From assembly GCF_017744695.1 (NCBI RefSeq), contig NZ_JAGIAS010000005.1, forward strand, positions 434,001 to 498,000: 64,000 nucleotides of DNA, read 5' to 3'. Position numbers and translations under genes: made by a program. Under the pieces are notes generated by a model, which searched no databases, was not told the DNA's origin, and was given only the letters and a program-made list of their open reading frames with translations. Numbering within the stretch: the stretch's first letter is position 1; each line of letters opens with the position of its first letter. Origin of the DNA: Dyadobacter sp. (GTDB taxonomy: Bacteria > Bacteroidota > Bacteroidia > Cytophagales > Spirosomataceae). Below are positions 8,395 through 16,595 of this stretch, one piece after another.

Positions 8395-9102
8395 ATGCAT
8401 TTGTTTTACCAGCCTGACCCTCACGTTTTTGAACTCGACGAGGAGGAAGCAAGGCATAGTTCGAAGGTTTTGAGGCTGGGTTCCGGCGATATGATTTATG
8501 TCACAAACGGCAAGGGGCTGCTTCAAAAATGCCGGCTCAACATTCAGGGGCGAAAAGTAGGTTACGAAGTGATAGAATCCAAAATGACGGAGCGGAGAAA
8601 TTTCGCTGTTCATATGGCTATCGCGCCCACTCGCAAGGCCGAACGGAACGAGTGGATGGTGGAGAAGATGACGGAGATCGGCGTAGAACGTATTGATTTC
8701 GTCGTAACCGAGCATACCAACCCGGAGACTCTGAACCGCGTAGTGAACCTGACGAGGCTGAACCGCATCGCCGCCGCTGCTATGAAGCAGTCACAGCAAT
8801 ATTATATGCCGGTCATTACAGTAAATAACAAGTATGAGCCGTTTATTAAAAACGTGGACGACGTTGTCCGTCTGATCGCTTATGTTCCGGAACAAAATAC
8901 GGTGGAGCACGTTTTCAGTAAAATACAGAAGGGCAGCGGCACGACGCTACTGATCGGCCCGGAAGGTGATTTCAGTCCGAAAGAAGTACAACTGGCGCTC
9001 GAAAACGGCTTCGAAACTGTATCGCTGGGTCCGACGAGGCTCCGAACCGAGACCGCCGCCGTAGCGGGGTGCCACGCGATTAATCTGGCGCAGGTTTTGT
9101 AA
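8395..9102 (+). CDS. rsmE: 16S rRNA (uracil-1498-N3)-methyltransferase RsmE
   Basis: 235 residues. RsmE is a SPOUT methyltransferase that methylates N3 of U1498 in 16S rRNA using SAM. The N-terminal PUA-like part contains EEEARHSSKVLRLGSGD. The C-terminal knot has IGPEGDFSPKEV and LGPTRLRTETAA, the family's SAM-binding signatures. I chose the ATG at 8395 because the protein then begins MHLFYQPD as in relatives and because the promoter overlaps the upstream alternative. The stop codon runs directly into an 8-bp repeat array. Confidence 0.95.
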   Translation: MHLFYQPDPHVFELDEEEARHSSKVLRLGSGDMIYVTNGKGLLQKCRLNIQGRKVGYEVIESKMTERRNFAVHMAIAPTRKAERNEWMVEKMTEIGVERIDFVVTEHTNPETLNRVVNLTRLNRIAAAAMKQSQQYYMPVITVNNKYEPFIKNVDDVVRLIAYVPEQNTVEHVFSKIQKGSGTTLLIGPEGDFSPKEVQLALENGFETVSLGPTRLRTETAAVAGCHAINLAQVL

Positions 9103-9151
9103 TGAGTGAATGAGTCAATGAGTGAATGAGTGAATGAGTGAATGATTGAAT
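9101..9151. repeat. Octamer array, consensus AATGAGTG (left arm)
   Basis: Six consecutive 8-bp units (AATGAGTG with variants AATGAGTC and AATGATTG) start at the last bases of the rsmE stop codon. They are the reverse complement of the array at 9219-9306, so the two arms could form a long hairpin. Confidence 0.9.
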
Positions 9152-9218
9152 ATAAAAGTCTGAAAGTCATTGGCTGCTTCATGAATCCTATTCTCTCATT
9201 GGCTGATAACCCATTTAT

Positions 9219-9306
9219 CCATTCGGTCATTCACTCATTCAATCATTCCCCGTTCCACGGCGGCTCATTCACTCATTCATTCAATCACTCATTCACTCAT
9301 TCATTC
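9219..9306. repeat. Octamer array, consensus CATTCACT (right arm)
   Basis: About nine 8-bp units (CATTCACT, CATTCAAT, CATTCATT, CAATCACT) with one GC-rich interruption (CCCGTTCCACGGCGG near 9248-9262). The array ends exactly at the ATG of the next gene at 9307. It is complementary in orientation to the array at 9101-9151. Confidence 0.9.
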
Positions 9307-9966
9307 ATGAAACGCCACTTCGCCCTTCTCGCCTTACTCCTCTGCGCGTCCCTGGCATCGTTTGGGCAGTCGTCCCTGAAAATCGCCAAGTTGAAATATG
9401 GCGGGGGCGGGGATTGGTATGCCAATAAAACGTCGTTACCGAACCTGATCAAGTTCTGCAATGCGGAGCTGAAAATGAATATCAATCCGGTGGAAGATGT
9501 GGTGGAAGTCGGCAGCCCGGATATTTTCTCCTACCCGTTTGTGCATATGACCGGGCACGGGAATGTTGTTTTCAGCGATACAGAGGCGCAAAATCTGCGG
9601 AATTACCTGCTCTCCGGCGGTTTCTTGCATGTGGATGATAACTACGGGCTCGATCAGTTTATCCGCCGAGAAATGAAGAAAGTATTTCCTGAATTGTCAT
9701 TCGTAGAACTTCCTTATGACCATCAGGTTTATCATATGAAATACAATTTCCCCGACGGCCTGCCGAAAGTACACGAGCACGACGGCAAGCAGCCGCAAGG
9801 TTTCGGGTTGATCTGGCAGGGAAGGCTCATTTGCTATTACAGCTACGAAACCGACCTCGGCAATGGTTGGGAGGACCAGAGTGTGTACAACGACCCTGAA
9901 GAAATGCGCCGTAAGGCGTTACAAATGGGGGCGAACCTGCTTAGTTACGCTTTCATGATCGAGTAG
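9307..9966 (+). CDS. Exported DUF4159-family protein
   Basis: 219 residues with a clear signal peptide (MKRHFALLALLLCASLASFG, cleavage near FGQS). The rest matches DUF4159: KLKYGGGGDWY, then PFVHMTGHGNVVF, LSGGFLHVDDNYG and QVYHMKYNFPDGLPKVHEHD. The domain is found in periplasmic proteins of Bacteroidota and others; its function is unknown to me. An upstream in-frame start at 9142 would translate the octamer array as His-Ser-Phe repeats and bury the signal peptide, so I reject it. Because the repeat array abuts the start codon, changes in copy number could alter translation. Confidence 0.85.
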   Translation: MKRHFALLALLLCASLASFGQSSLKIAKLKYGGGGDWYANKTSLPNLIKFCNAELKMNINPVEDVVEVGSPDIFSYPFVHMTGHGNVVFSDTEAQNLRNYLLSGGFLHVDDNYGLDQFIRREMKKVFPELSFVELPYDHQVYHMKYNFPDGLPKVHEHDGKQPQGFGLIWQGRLICYYSYETDLGNGWEDQSVYNDPEEMRRKALQMGANLLSYAFMIE

Positions 9967-10052
9967 TCGGGTCGTGGGTTCGGGCGACGCAAGTGCTATG
10001 GCTATATTCCAAATTTAGTTTGGGAAATTTCGGTTTTCTAACCTTTGGCACT

Positions 10053-10060
10053 TACTTTTG
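10053..10060 (+). promoter_or_regulatory. Probable -7 box of the desaturase promoter
   Basis: TACTTTTG fits TANNTTTG and lies 36 bases before the start codon. At the correct 21-base distance upstream is TTTC (10028-10031), one base off the TTTG consensus. Confidence 0.35.
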
Positions 10061-10096
10061 TGCAAAGTTTAGCTTATCAAAATTTTCCGCCATTCC

Positions 10097-10843
10097 ATGT
10101 ATATAGTTCTGATTGTATTTGTTGTACATTGGTATTTGTCACTATTCTGTCAAACCTTTTTCCTGCACCGCTATTCCGCTCATAAGATGTTTATCATGAG
10201 CAAGCCGTGGGAACGGTTCTTCTATTTGCTTACCTATCTTTCACAAGGTTCTTCCTACCTGAGCCCACGTGCATATGCGATCCTGCACCGCATGCACCAC
10301 GCGTTCAGCGACACCGATAAAGACCCGCATTCACCGCACCACACTAAAAACGTGTTCACGATGATGTGGGAGACCAAAAACATTTACAATGCCGTATTGA
10401 ACCGCAAACGCGCGGTCGAAAACCGTTTCGAGCGTAACTATCCCGAATGGAAGTTTGTGGAAAAGTTGGGTGATTCCTGGATTTCGAGGGCAGGTTGGGG
10501 CGTGTTGTACATCGTGTTCTACGTGCTGGCCTACATTTACCTGGATATGCACTGGGCGTTCTTCTTCCTGCTGCCGATCCACTTCCTGATGGGCCCGATC
10601 CACGGCGCGATCGTCAATTGGAGCGGACACAAATACGGCTACCAAAACTTCGATAACGACGATAAATCGAAAAACTCCCTGATCTTCGACTTCCTGATGA
10701 TGGGCGAGCTTTTCCAGAACAACCACCACAAACGTCCGAACTCGATCAACTTTGGTTCCAAGTGGTTCGAAGTCGATCCGACGTACCCGGTGATCAAGCT
10801 GCTGAACAAGTTGAAGATTATTGAGATTCGAAAGAAGCACTAA
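10097..10843 (+). CDS. Membrane fatty acid desaturase (acyl-CoA/acyl-lipid delta-9 type)
   Basis: 248 residues, an integral membrane di-iron enzyme that introduces a double bond into acyl chains using oxygen. Three histidine boxes are visible: HRYSAH (near residue 25), HRMHHAF (near 64) and NNHHKRPNS (near 210), matching the family pattern HX4H, HXXHH and HXXHH-like. Helices at about 1-20, 38-60 and 140-178 surround them. It is shorter than eukaryotic stearoyl-CoA desaturases and lacks a cytochrome b5 domain, as usual in bacteria. A GC-rich terminator lies 100 bases downstream between two arms of a repeat array. Confidence 0.9.
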   Translation: MYIVLIVFVVHWYLSLFCQTFFLHRYSAHKMFIMSKPWERFFYLLTYLSQGSSYLSPRAYAILHRMHHAFSDTDKDPHSPHHTKNVFTMMWETKNIYNAVLNRKRAVENRFERNYPEWKFVEKLGDSWISRAGWGVLYIVFYVLAYIYLDMHWAFFFLLPIHFLMGPIHGAIVNWSGHKYGYQNFDNDDKSKNSLIFDFLMMGELFQNNHHKRPNSINFGSKWFEVDPTYPVIKLLNKLKIIEIRKKH

Positions 10844-10864
10844 TGCATGATGTTCTGATCGCAT

Positions 10865-10934
10865 TGTAGTCAGAAGTGGTCAGGTGCGGTTAAGGGTTGT
10901 CATTTGTAGTCAGGGATTGTCATTGATAGTCATC
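10865..10934. repeat. 10-bp phased TNGTCA array, left arm
   Basis: Seven consecutive 10-base units: TGTAGTCAGA, AGTGGTCAGG, TGCGGTTAAG, GGTTGTCATT, TGTAGTCAGG, GATTGTCATT, GATAGTCATC. The GTCA core recurs exactly every 10 bases. The same unit in opposite orientation fills 11003-11087, and relatives occur at 28502-28575 and 40693-40770. Confidence 0.85.
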
Positions 10935-10942
10935 GATAGAAT

Positions 10943-10986
10943 GGGAGGAGAAATTGGTCAATCGGCCGGTTTCTCCTCTCTTTTTG
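10943..10986 (+). terminator. Terminator after the desaturase gene
   Basis: GGGAGGAGAAA (10943-10953) pairs with TTTCTCCTCTC (10970-10980) with one G-U pair, followed by TTTTTG. The 16-base loop contains GGCCGG. It lies between the two repeat arms. Confidence 0.75.
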
Positions 10987-11002
10987 TATCAATCACCACA
11001 CC

Positions 11003-11087
11003 TGACTACAACTGACTACACTTGACAACTCCTGACTACAAATGACAATCCTGACCACATTTGACAATACCTGACCACACTTGACAA
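11003..11087. repeat. 10-bp phased TNGTCA array, right (inverted) arm
   Basis: Nearly perfect 10-base periodicity: TGACTACAAC, TGACTACACT, TGACAACTCC, TGACTACAAA, TGACAATCC, TGACCACATT, TGACAATACC, TGACCACACT, TGACAA. It is the reverse complement of the unit at 10865-10934. Confidence 0.85.
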
Positions 11088-11121
11088 AAAAAATTGGCAG
11101 ACGTGAGAGACGCCTGCCAAT
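11086..11121 (-). terminator. Terminator of the cinA-to-sensor-kinase operon
   Basis: On the minus strand ATTGGCAG and CTGCCAAT (plus 11114-11121 and 11093-11100) form an 8-bp stem followed by a run of eight T residues (plus 11086-11093). It is about 130 bases past the sensor kinase stop. Confidence 0.75.
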
Positions 11122-11248
11122 CTGCTTATTAACACCACAAAAAATGAAATCCTTTGAGTTTGTCGTCTTGCGCGAGTTTTCGCCCTGTCGACATTACAAA
11201 TAAGATCAACAATACTTAGAAAGGCGTTAATAATAAGTTAGAATTTCC

Positions 11249-12631
11249 TTAGAGGCGTAAAAAAGTTAAGCGGAACGTCGTGCCTTTCGGGACGTTGGAT
11301 TGAATGCTGATGCTGCCATTGTGGAGCTTTACAATGCGCTCCACGAGCGAAAGCCCGATGCCGTAGCCTTTGATGTTCGCCGTGTTGTCGCTGCGGTAGA
11401 ATGGCTGGAAAACGAGGCTCTTGTCCTTGTCGGGAATTCCCTTTCCATTGTCGGAAAACGTAAGGCCAAGCTGCCCGCGCGAGGGAAGCAGGCAAACGTT
11501 TACGGCATTGTCGTCCGAGAACTTGCAGGCATTATCCATCAGGTTCAGGAAGGCTGTTTTGAGAAGCGTCGAGTTGCCGGTGATTTCGAGCCATGTGTCG
11601 TCCTCGGGAAGTTCGTCGAAGTTCAGCTGAATATTATAGGTAGGGTTGGCCTGGGCGAGGTTCATGCGGCAGTCGAGCAGGAGGTCGTCTACGCGGATGA
11701 GTTCGGTAAGCAGGTCGCGTTGGTCTTCGCTGACTTTGGCAAGTTCCAGCAGGGTATTCGAAAGCTGGCCCAGCTCCTGTATATCTTCCAGTACGGAGCG
11801 GATCGTCATCTGGTACTCAAACGGGTTCCGCTCTTTGAGCATGCTTACTTCCAACTGCGATTTAATCTTCGTCAGCGGGTTTTTCAGTTCGTGCGAGACA
11901 TTGGCGACGAATATTTTCTGCATTTGAAATGCGGTTTCAATGCGGTCGAGCAGTTTATTGAAAGTGATCGTCAGTCGCCCGATCTCGTCCTTCTGGTTGG
12001 GAACGTTGAGGCGTGTATCCAATTTTTGGGGTAAAATACCTTCCACGGCATTCATAACCTTCGAAATAGGCCTCAATGCGCGTTTGGAGAATATCCAGCC
12101 CACGATCGCCACTACGAACGTCACGACGAGGTACAATACCGTAAGCAGCGTTTTGAGGTTGGAAAGGTTTGCCTGCCCGTACAAGTCCTTTGCGCCGAGC
12201 ATTACGACGGCTTTGTTGAAAGGGTATTTGTAATAAAGGCCCACTACTTTATAATCGCCGTCGTCATACCGGATCTGGCCGGCCTTGCGTATCTCGTCGA
12301 GCCAGTAGTTGGAAACGTGCAACGCTTTGAGCTGCGGGGTAGTGGAGTTGCTGTAAATGAGCCGGTTTTTTTCGTCGAAAATAAAAATATTCTCGTCGTA
12401 AATGAGGTCACGGTTGGTTTCGTCCAAGGCTTTCAGTACCTCGGCATTGATAAGCGGCACCTGTACTTTCAGCAAAAGTTCTGCCTGGGATTTAGCCTTA
12501 GACCGGAGACGATCGTAAAAGTCCTCAGTAACATTATAATAGGTAAAAAAATATACCGCCAGAAAGGTGACCAGCAAAATACCGCTTACCAGCAAGGAAA
12601 ACTGAACCGTAAGTCGGGTACGAATTTGCAT
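11249..12631 (-). CDS. Sensor histidine kinase
   Basis: 460 residues. Two membrane helices (about 9-30 and 160-182) bracket an extracytoplasmic sensor region; a HAMP linker follows (RALRPISKVMNAVEG). The dimerization domain carries the phospho-accepting H247 in FVANVSHELKNPLTK. The ATPase domain has the N box (LMDNACKFSDDNA), G1 (FSDNGKGIPD) and G2 (GYGIGLSLVERIV). It belongs with the response regulator ending 3 bases upstream and forms an OmpR-type two-component system like those that sense envelope stress or metals. No signal can be named. The gene is the last of a five-gene minus-strand operon. Confidence 0.93.
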   Translation of the reverse strand: MQIRTRLTVQFSLLVSGILLVTFLAVYFFTYYNVTEDFYDRLRSKAKSQAELLLKVQVPLINAEVLKALDETNRDLIYDENIFIFDEKNRLIYSNSTTPQLKALHVSNYWLDEIRKAGQIRYDDGDYKVVGLYYKYPFNKAVVMLGAKDLYGQANLSNLKTLLTVLYLVVTFVVAIVGWIFSKRALRPISKVMNAVEGILPQKLDTRLNVPNQKDEIGRLTITFNKLLDRIETAFQMQKIFVANVSHELKNPLTKIKSQLEVSMLKERNPFEYQMTIRSVLEDIQELGQLSNTLLELAKVSEDQRDLLTELIRVDDLLLDCRMNLAQANPTYNIQLNFDELPEDDTWLEITGNSTLLKTAFLNLMDNACKFSDDNAVNVCLLPSRGQLGLTFSDNGKGIPDKDKSLVFQPFYRSDNTANIKGYGIGLSLVERIVKLHNGSISIQSNVPKGTTFRLTFLRL

Positions 12632-12634
12632 AGC

Positions 12635-13312
12635 TTATTCTACTTTGAGCACATAACCCATCCCAAACTGGGTGTGAATGAGCTTCACGGGATAGTCTTT
12701 GTCGATCTTTTTGCGAAGGTAATTTACATATACTTCAATGACATTGGTACCGGTGTCAAAACCGATATCCCAGACCTGCTCGGCAATCTCGACCTTTGAG
12801 ATTACCCTTCCCTGATTGCGGATCAGGTATACCAGCAGATTGAATTCCCGTGCCGTCAGGTTAATCTTATTTCCCGAACGATAAACAGTTTTAGCATCCA
12901 GTGAAACTTCCAGGTCTGCAAAACGCAATACCTGCGCCGTGTGAGAAACTGTGGATCCGCGCTTCGTGAGCGCACGTACGCGAGCGAGCAATTCTTTAAA
13001 TTCGAACGGCTTCACAAGATAATCGTCCGCACCGGCATCGAGGCCTGTTACCTTATCATCGGTGGTTCCCAACGCGGTGAGCATGAGGATGGGCGTTTCG
13101 TCACCCCAACTGCGGATTTCGCGGCAAAGCTCGATACCGTTGATACCCGGAATAATAATGTCGCTGATAATGAGCTGGTAAACATTGCTGCGGGCGAGCT
13201 GCTTGCCGATCAGCCCGTCATAAGCAATATCGACTTCATATCCATTCTCTTCCAGCCCCTGCCGTATAGACTGCAATGTTTTTGGCTCGTCCTCTATCAG
13301 TAACAGTTTCAT
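12635..13312 (-). CDS. OmpR-family response regulator
   Basis: 225 residues. The receiver domain has the acidic pocket EDE (7-9), phospho-acceptor D51 (LIISDIIIPG), a switch Thr (MLTALGT) and the conserved Lys in YLVKPFEF. A winged-helix DNA-binding domain follows from about residue 125 (INLTAREFNLLVYLIRN, WDIGFDTGTNVIEVYVNYLRKKID). It overlaps the upstream nucleotidase gene by four bases (ATGA) and precedes its cognate kinase by three, so translation is probably coupled across all three genes. Confidence 0.95.
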   Translation of the reverse strand: MKLLLIEDEPKTLQSIRQGLEENGYEVDIAYDGLIGKQLARSNVYQLIISDIIIPGINGIELCREIRSWGDETPILMLTALGTTDDKVTGLDAGADDYLVKPFEFKELLARVRALTKRGSTVSHTAQVLRFADLEVSLDAKTVYRSGNKINLTAREFNLLVYLIRNQGRVISKVEIAEQVWDIGFDTGTNVIEVYVNYLRKKIDKDYPVKLIHTQFGMGYVLKVE

Positions 13313-13842
13313 ACGCTATGCAAGAATAGTTCCGACACTTCCTGCCAGCTTGAAACGCGCTTGTAGGCGGTTTCCCGGAGGTTGTGTGGGGATGAAAAAA
13401 GAATGCCTTTGCCTTTGAACGCCGCCAGGTTACGTACGTGATCGTCGATCAGGTAATCGGACTGGATAATGCTTTTATACCCGCAGAAAACCACATTCGT
13501 CCACGGGATAAATGGAAAGTGTTTTTTGAGCCAATCGAACTTATCACGGAATGAATTCGGGAATTCCATGCAGGCCGTCGCCACGAACAGCTCGTAGTAT
13601 TTCGAAAGTTGGTGAACCGTTTCGATTGCTCCTTCTTTTACCTGGATGTCCGCGAAGAAACCCGGCGTATCCATTATCTTATGTAACTTCGATAGCTGCT
13701 TCGGATGCAGCAATTCCCTCAAACCTTTGGTCTGGAAATCCTCACGGTGTAAAGTGGTCGAAAAATCGGCAAGGACAATGTCGACCAGCTTTTCGTGGGT
13801 ATTCGCCAGTACATCGTCCATGTCGAGGGTCAATCTCAGCAT
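13309..13842 (-). CDS. 5'(3')-deoxyribonucleotidase-like HAD phosphatase
   Basis: 177 residues of the NT5C family of HAD phosphatases, which dephosphorylate deoxyribonucleoside monophosphates. The nucleophile motif is LDMDDVLANTHEKL (D7 and D9 region). The middle lists KEGAIETVHQLSKYYELFVATA, shortened here to its hallmark, the motif II Thr in FVATAC; the late motif DYLIDDHVRNL supplies the metal-binding aspartates. Its start codon overlaps the E2 stop codon by one base (TGATG) and its end overlaps the response regulator start. A metabolic phosphatase inside a signalling operon is unusual, but the spacing leaves little doubt that they are cotranscribed. Confidence 0.85.
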   Translation of the reverse strand: MLRLTLDMDDVLANTHEKLVDIVLADFSTTLHREDFQTKGLRELLHPKQLSKLHKIMDTPGFFADIQVKEGAIETVHQLSKYYELFVATACMEFPNSFRDKFDWLKKHFPFIPWTNVVFCGYKSIIQSDYLIDDHVRNLAAFKGKGILFSSPHNLRETAYKRVSSWQEVSELFLHSV

Positions 13843-15152
13843 CAGAGTATGGTTCGGCTAATGTCGAAGTTTTCGAGGTAATCGTTCACACGTTTCAGGA
13901 ACAAGCCGCCCAACGAACCGTCCACGACGCGGTGGTCGTAGGAATGCGAGACGAACATCATGCTTCGGATACCTATCAGGTCACCCTGCGGGGTTTCGAT
14001 CACGGCAGGTTTTTTCTTGATCGCACCAAATGCCATGATCGCGACCTGAGGCTGCACGATGATTGGCGTGCCCATCAGGTTGGAGAATGCACCGATGTTG
14101 GAAACGGTGTAAGTGCCTCCCGCCAGGTCGTCGGCTTTCAGGCGATTCTCCCGTGCGCGCTTCGCGAGGTCGTTCACTTTGCGTGCCAGCCCCGGTAAGT
14201 CGTAGCGGTCGGCATTATGAATGACCGGTACGATCAGGTTACCATCCGGCAATGCCACGGCCATTCCAATATTAATATCTTTCTTCTTGATGATCTTGTC
14301 ACCCTCCACTGAAATGTTGATCAGCGGGTAATCCTTGATGGCTTTCACGACCGCCTCGATCAGGATTGGCGTAAATGTAATGCTGTCGCCGGTTTTCTTG
14401 CGGTAGTCCGCTTTCACATGCTCACGCCAGCCGACCACAGGCGTCATATCCGTTTCGATAAACGAGGTAACGTGCGCCGAAATCCTTTTCGATTCGACCA
14501 TCCGTTGCGAAATCATCTTCCGCATGCGGTCCATTTCGATGATCTCATTGCTGCCGTTCAGCGACGTCGCTGGAACAGGGGCAATCACAGGCCCTTTTTT
14601 GCGACGGTGTTCGACATAGGAGAGGATATCGTCCTTGGTAACCCTGTTTTCGAGACCTGTTCCTTTGATTACCTTCAATTCAGCCACCGGAATCTGTTCC
14701 TCCCGTGCAATGCTCAGCACGAGTGGCGAATAGAAGGAATTAACCGAGGAATTGGCAGGGGCATATTCATAAACCGGCTCAGGCGTTCTGCTTACAGCCG
14801 TTTGGAAATCTTTTTCAAGCGCCGCTGCTGTTGCCGCTACGGCCGTCGCATCAGCCTCTTCTTCCATGCCTACGAGCGCGGGTGTCCCCGCATCCTGGGC
14901 AACCACGTCATCGGCCACTTCAATTTGTGCCACAGCGCTGCCGATCGGCACCACGTCGTCCACTTTGACGAGCCATTTGGTGAGTGTTCCCTCGTAAGGG
15001 CAGGGTACTTCGGTATCTACTTTATCGGTAGCCACTTCCAGGATGGAGTCATCGATACGCACCTTCGCGCCTTCTTCCACCAGCAGGTGTAGCACGGTGC
15101 ATTCCATGATGCTTTCCCCCATCGGAGGCATTACCATTTCAACTATTTTCAT
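13842..15152 (-). CDS. 2-oxoacid dehydrogenase E2 (dihydrolipoyl acyltransferase)
   Basis: 436 residues with one lipoyl domain (residues 1-77; lipoyl-lysine K44 in VATDKVDTE), an E1/E3-binding domain (about 133-178; SPLVLSIAREEQIPV) and a catalytic domain (about 208-436) ending in the active-site motif HSYDHRVVDG. It transfers acyl groups from a 2-oxoacid dehydrogenase E1 to CoA. With a single lipoyl domain it could serve branched-chain 2-oxoacid, 2-oxoglutarate or pyruvate complexes; no E1 or E3 gene is adjacent, so the substrate is open. The stop codon overlaps the next start by one base. Confidence 0.92.
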   Translation of the reverse strand: MKIVEMVMPPMGESIMECTVLHLLVEEGAKVRIDDSILEVATDKVDTEVPCPYEGTLTKWLVKVDDVVPIGSAVAQIEVADDVVAQDAGTPALVGMEEEADATAVAATAAALEKDFQTAVSRTPEPVYEYAPANSSVNSFYSPLVLSIAREEQIPVAELKVIKGTGLENRVTKDDILSYVEHRRKKGPVIAPVPATSLNGSNEIIEMDRMRKMISQRMVESKRISAHVTSFIETDMTPVVGWREHVKADYRKKTGDSITFTPILIEAVVKAIKDYPLINISVEGDKIIKKKDINIGMAVALPDGNLIVPVIHNADRYDLPGLARKVNDLAKRARENRLKADDLAGGTYTVSNIGAFSNLMGTPIIVQPQVAIMAFGAIKKKPAVIETPQGDLIGIRSMMFVSHSYDHRVVDGSLGGLFLKRVNDYLENFDISRTIL

Positions 15153-15216
15153 ACTGGGTGTTTTTTCGAAGGTAAGGAAAACATGCTTTCGTTACCTCCA
15201 TGGTCCTGATCTTCGT

Positions 15217-16488
15217 TTAGCCTTTTACCGCGAGAGAAGTTTTTAAAATGGTTTTTCTCAGCAGGTTGAGCGCGTAGGAGCAGGTTAGTTCTATATTGAT
15301 TTTTCTGTTGTTCCTTAATGTCAGCAGTTGGGTAAATGTCTCCTCCGGCGTCGCGCAGGCGATCCACACGGTACCTACCGGTTTTTCAGGCGTGCCACCG
15401 TCGGGGCCTGCGATACCGGTTGTAGATATCGCGAATGTGGTGTTCAGCACACGCCTTGCACCTTCCGCCATTTCGCGCGCAGTTTGCTCGCTCACCGCGC
15501 CATAGGCATCCAGGGTTTCGCGCGATACGCCCAGCACACTCATTTTTACATCATTACTATAACTCACTACCGAACCTTCGTAGTACCGCGAAGCGCCCGG
15601 AATGCTCGTGATCTGATTTGCTACATACCCGCCTGTGCAACTTTCCGCTGTACCAACAGTGGCGTTATGGTTCATTAATAATGTCCCGATCACAGCTTCC
15701 AGTTCATCCAAATCATAACCGAAAACATATTCTTCGATCAGGGGAAGTACTAATGCTACCTGTTCGTCCAGTTGCTTTTCCAAAACTGCCTGATCCGTTC
15801 CCGTTCCCGTGAGCCTGAGCTTCACCTGGCCGAAATGCGGCAGATAGGCCAGTTTGATATGGGCCGGCAATGCATCCTCCCAGGCCGAAATTTTTTCCGC
15901 GAGAAAGGACTCGCCGATACCGATGGTCCGGATTTGCTTGTGCTGGATAATGTGGGTCGAAAACCGGGCTTTCAATCTTGGCAGGATTTCGAACTCCATT
16001 AAATTCTTCATTTCGTACGGCACACCTGGCAGCGAAACGTAAATGACCCCGTCCTTTTCGAACCACATACCCGGGGCGGTTCCCCAGAGGTTCGGGATGT
16101 AGGTAGCATTTTTGGGGAGTGCCGCCTGCTGGGTGTTCATTTCGGTCATGGCGCGGCCGCGTTTGGCGAAAAACTCGGTCACCAATGCGAGGGCATCCTG
16201 GTTGATTTCCAGTTCGGTGCCGAAGTATTCGCAGAAGGTGTGCTTGGTAATATCGTCGCGCGTGGGTCCGAGCCCGCCCGTAACGATCACTATGTTCACG
16301 CGCTGGCTCGCTTGCGTGAGCGCGTCCAGAATGTCCTGCCTGTTGTCGCCAACAGATGTTTTCCTTGCCGGACGGACACCGATGTCAGTCAGTTGGGTGC
16401 CAATCCATTGCGTATTCGTGTCGACGATCTGGCCGAAAAGAATCTCGTCACCGATCGTGATTATTTCAGCCCTGGCAGAGGAAATCAT
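15217..16488 (-). CDS. cinA: CinA-family nicotinamide-nucleotide amidase / competence-damage protein
   Basis: 423 residues, full length for two-domain CinA. The N-terminal MoCF-like domain (residues 1-170) has IITIGDEILFGQIVDTNTQW and VTGGLGPTRDDITK. The C-terminal amidase domain (about 265-415) carries GTAESCTGGYVANQITSIPG, with the Ser/Lys-type active site of PncC, and TGIAGPDGGTPEKPVGTVW. The family hydrolyses ADP-ribose-like compounds and deamidates nicotinamide mononucleotide in pyridine nucleotide salvage. It is the first gene of the minus-strand operon, 64 bases upstream of the E2 gene. Confidence 0.93.
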   Translation of the reverse strand: MISSARAEIITIGDEILFGQIVDTNTQWIGTQLTDIGVRPARKTSVGDNRQDILDALTQASQRVNIVIVTGGLGPTRDDITKHTFCEYFGTELEINQDALALVTEFFAKRGRAMTEMNTQQAALPKNATYIPNLWGTAPGMWFEKDGVIYVSLPGVPYEMKNLMEFEILPRLKARFSTHIIQHKQIRTIGIGESFLAEKISAWEDALPAHIKLAYLPHFGQVKLRLTGTGTDQAVLEKQLDEQVALVLPLIEEYVFGYDLDELEAVIGTLLMNHNATVGTAESCTGGYVANQITSIPGASRYYEGSVVSYSNDVKMSVLGVSRETLDAYGAVSEQTAREMAEGARRVLNTTFAISTTGIAGPDGGTPEKPVGTVWIACATPEETFTQLLTLRNNRKINIELTCSYALNLLRKTILKTSLAVKG

Positions 16489-16595
16489 AGGTTGAGAACA
16501 GGTTAAATGGGACCGTTATTTTCCCAAAAATAAGTAAAATTAATCGTTATTGAGTACGTTTGAACCGTAGTGAAATATTAACAAACTCTATTGTA

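Larger units (their letters stand above)
10844..11248. other. Intergenic region with repeat arrays and two terminators
   Basis: 405 bases between convergent genes. It holds a 10-bp-period TNGTCA array (10865-10934), the desaturase terminator (10943-10986), the same array inverted (11003-11087), and a minus-strand terminator (11086-11121) for the two-component operon. The stretch 11122-11248 shows nothing I can support. Confidence 0.8.

Noticed and set aside
9142..9306. Upstream in-frame extension of the DUF4159 protein through the octamer array
   Set aside because: It translates to His-Ser-Phe repeats and would bury the signal peptide; the ATG at 9307 is better.
11144..11203. 19-residue frame MKSFEFVVLREFSPCRHYK on the plus strand
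   Set aside because: It starts inside an intergenic region just after a terminator, has no promoter or neighbour and no support beyond its length.
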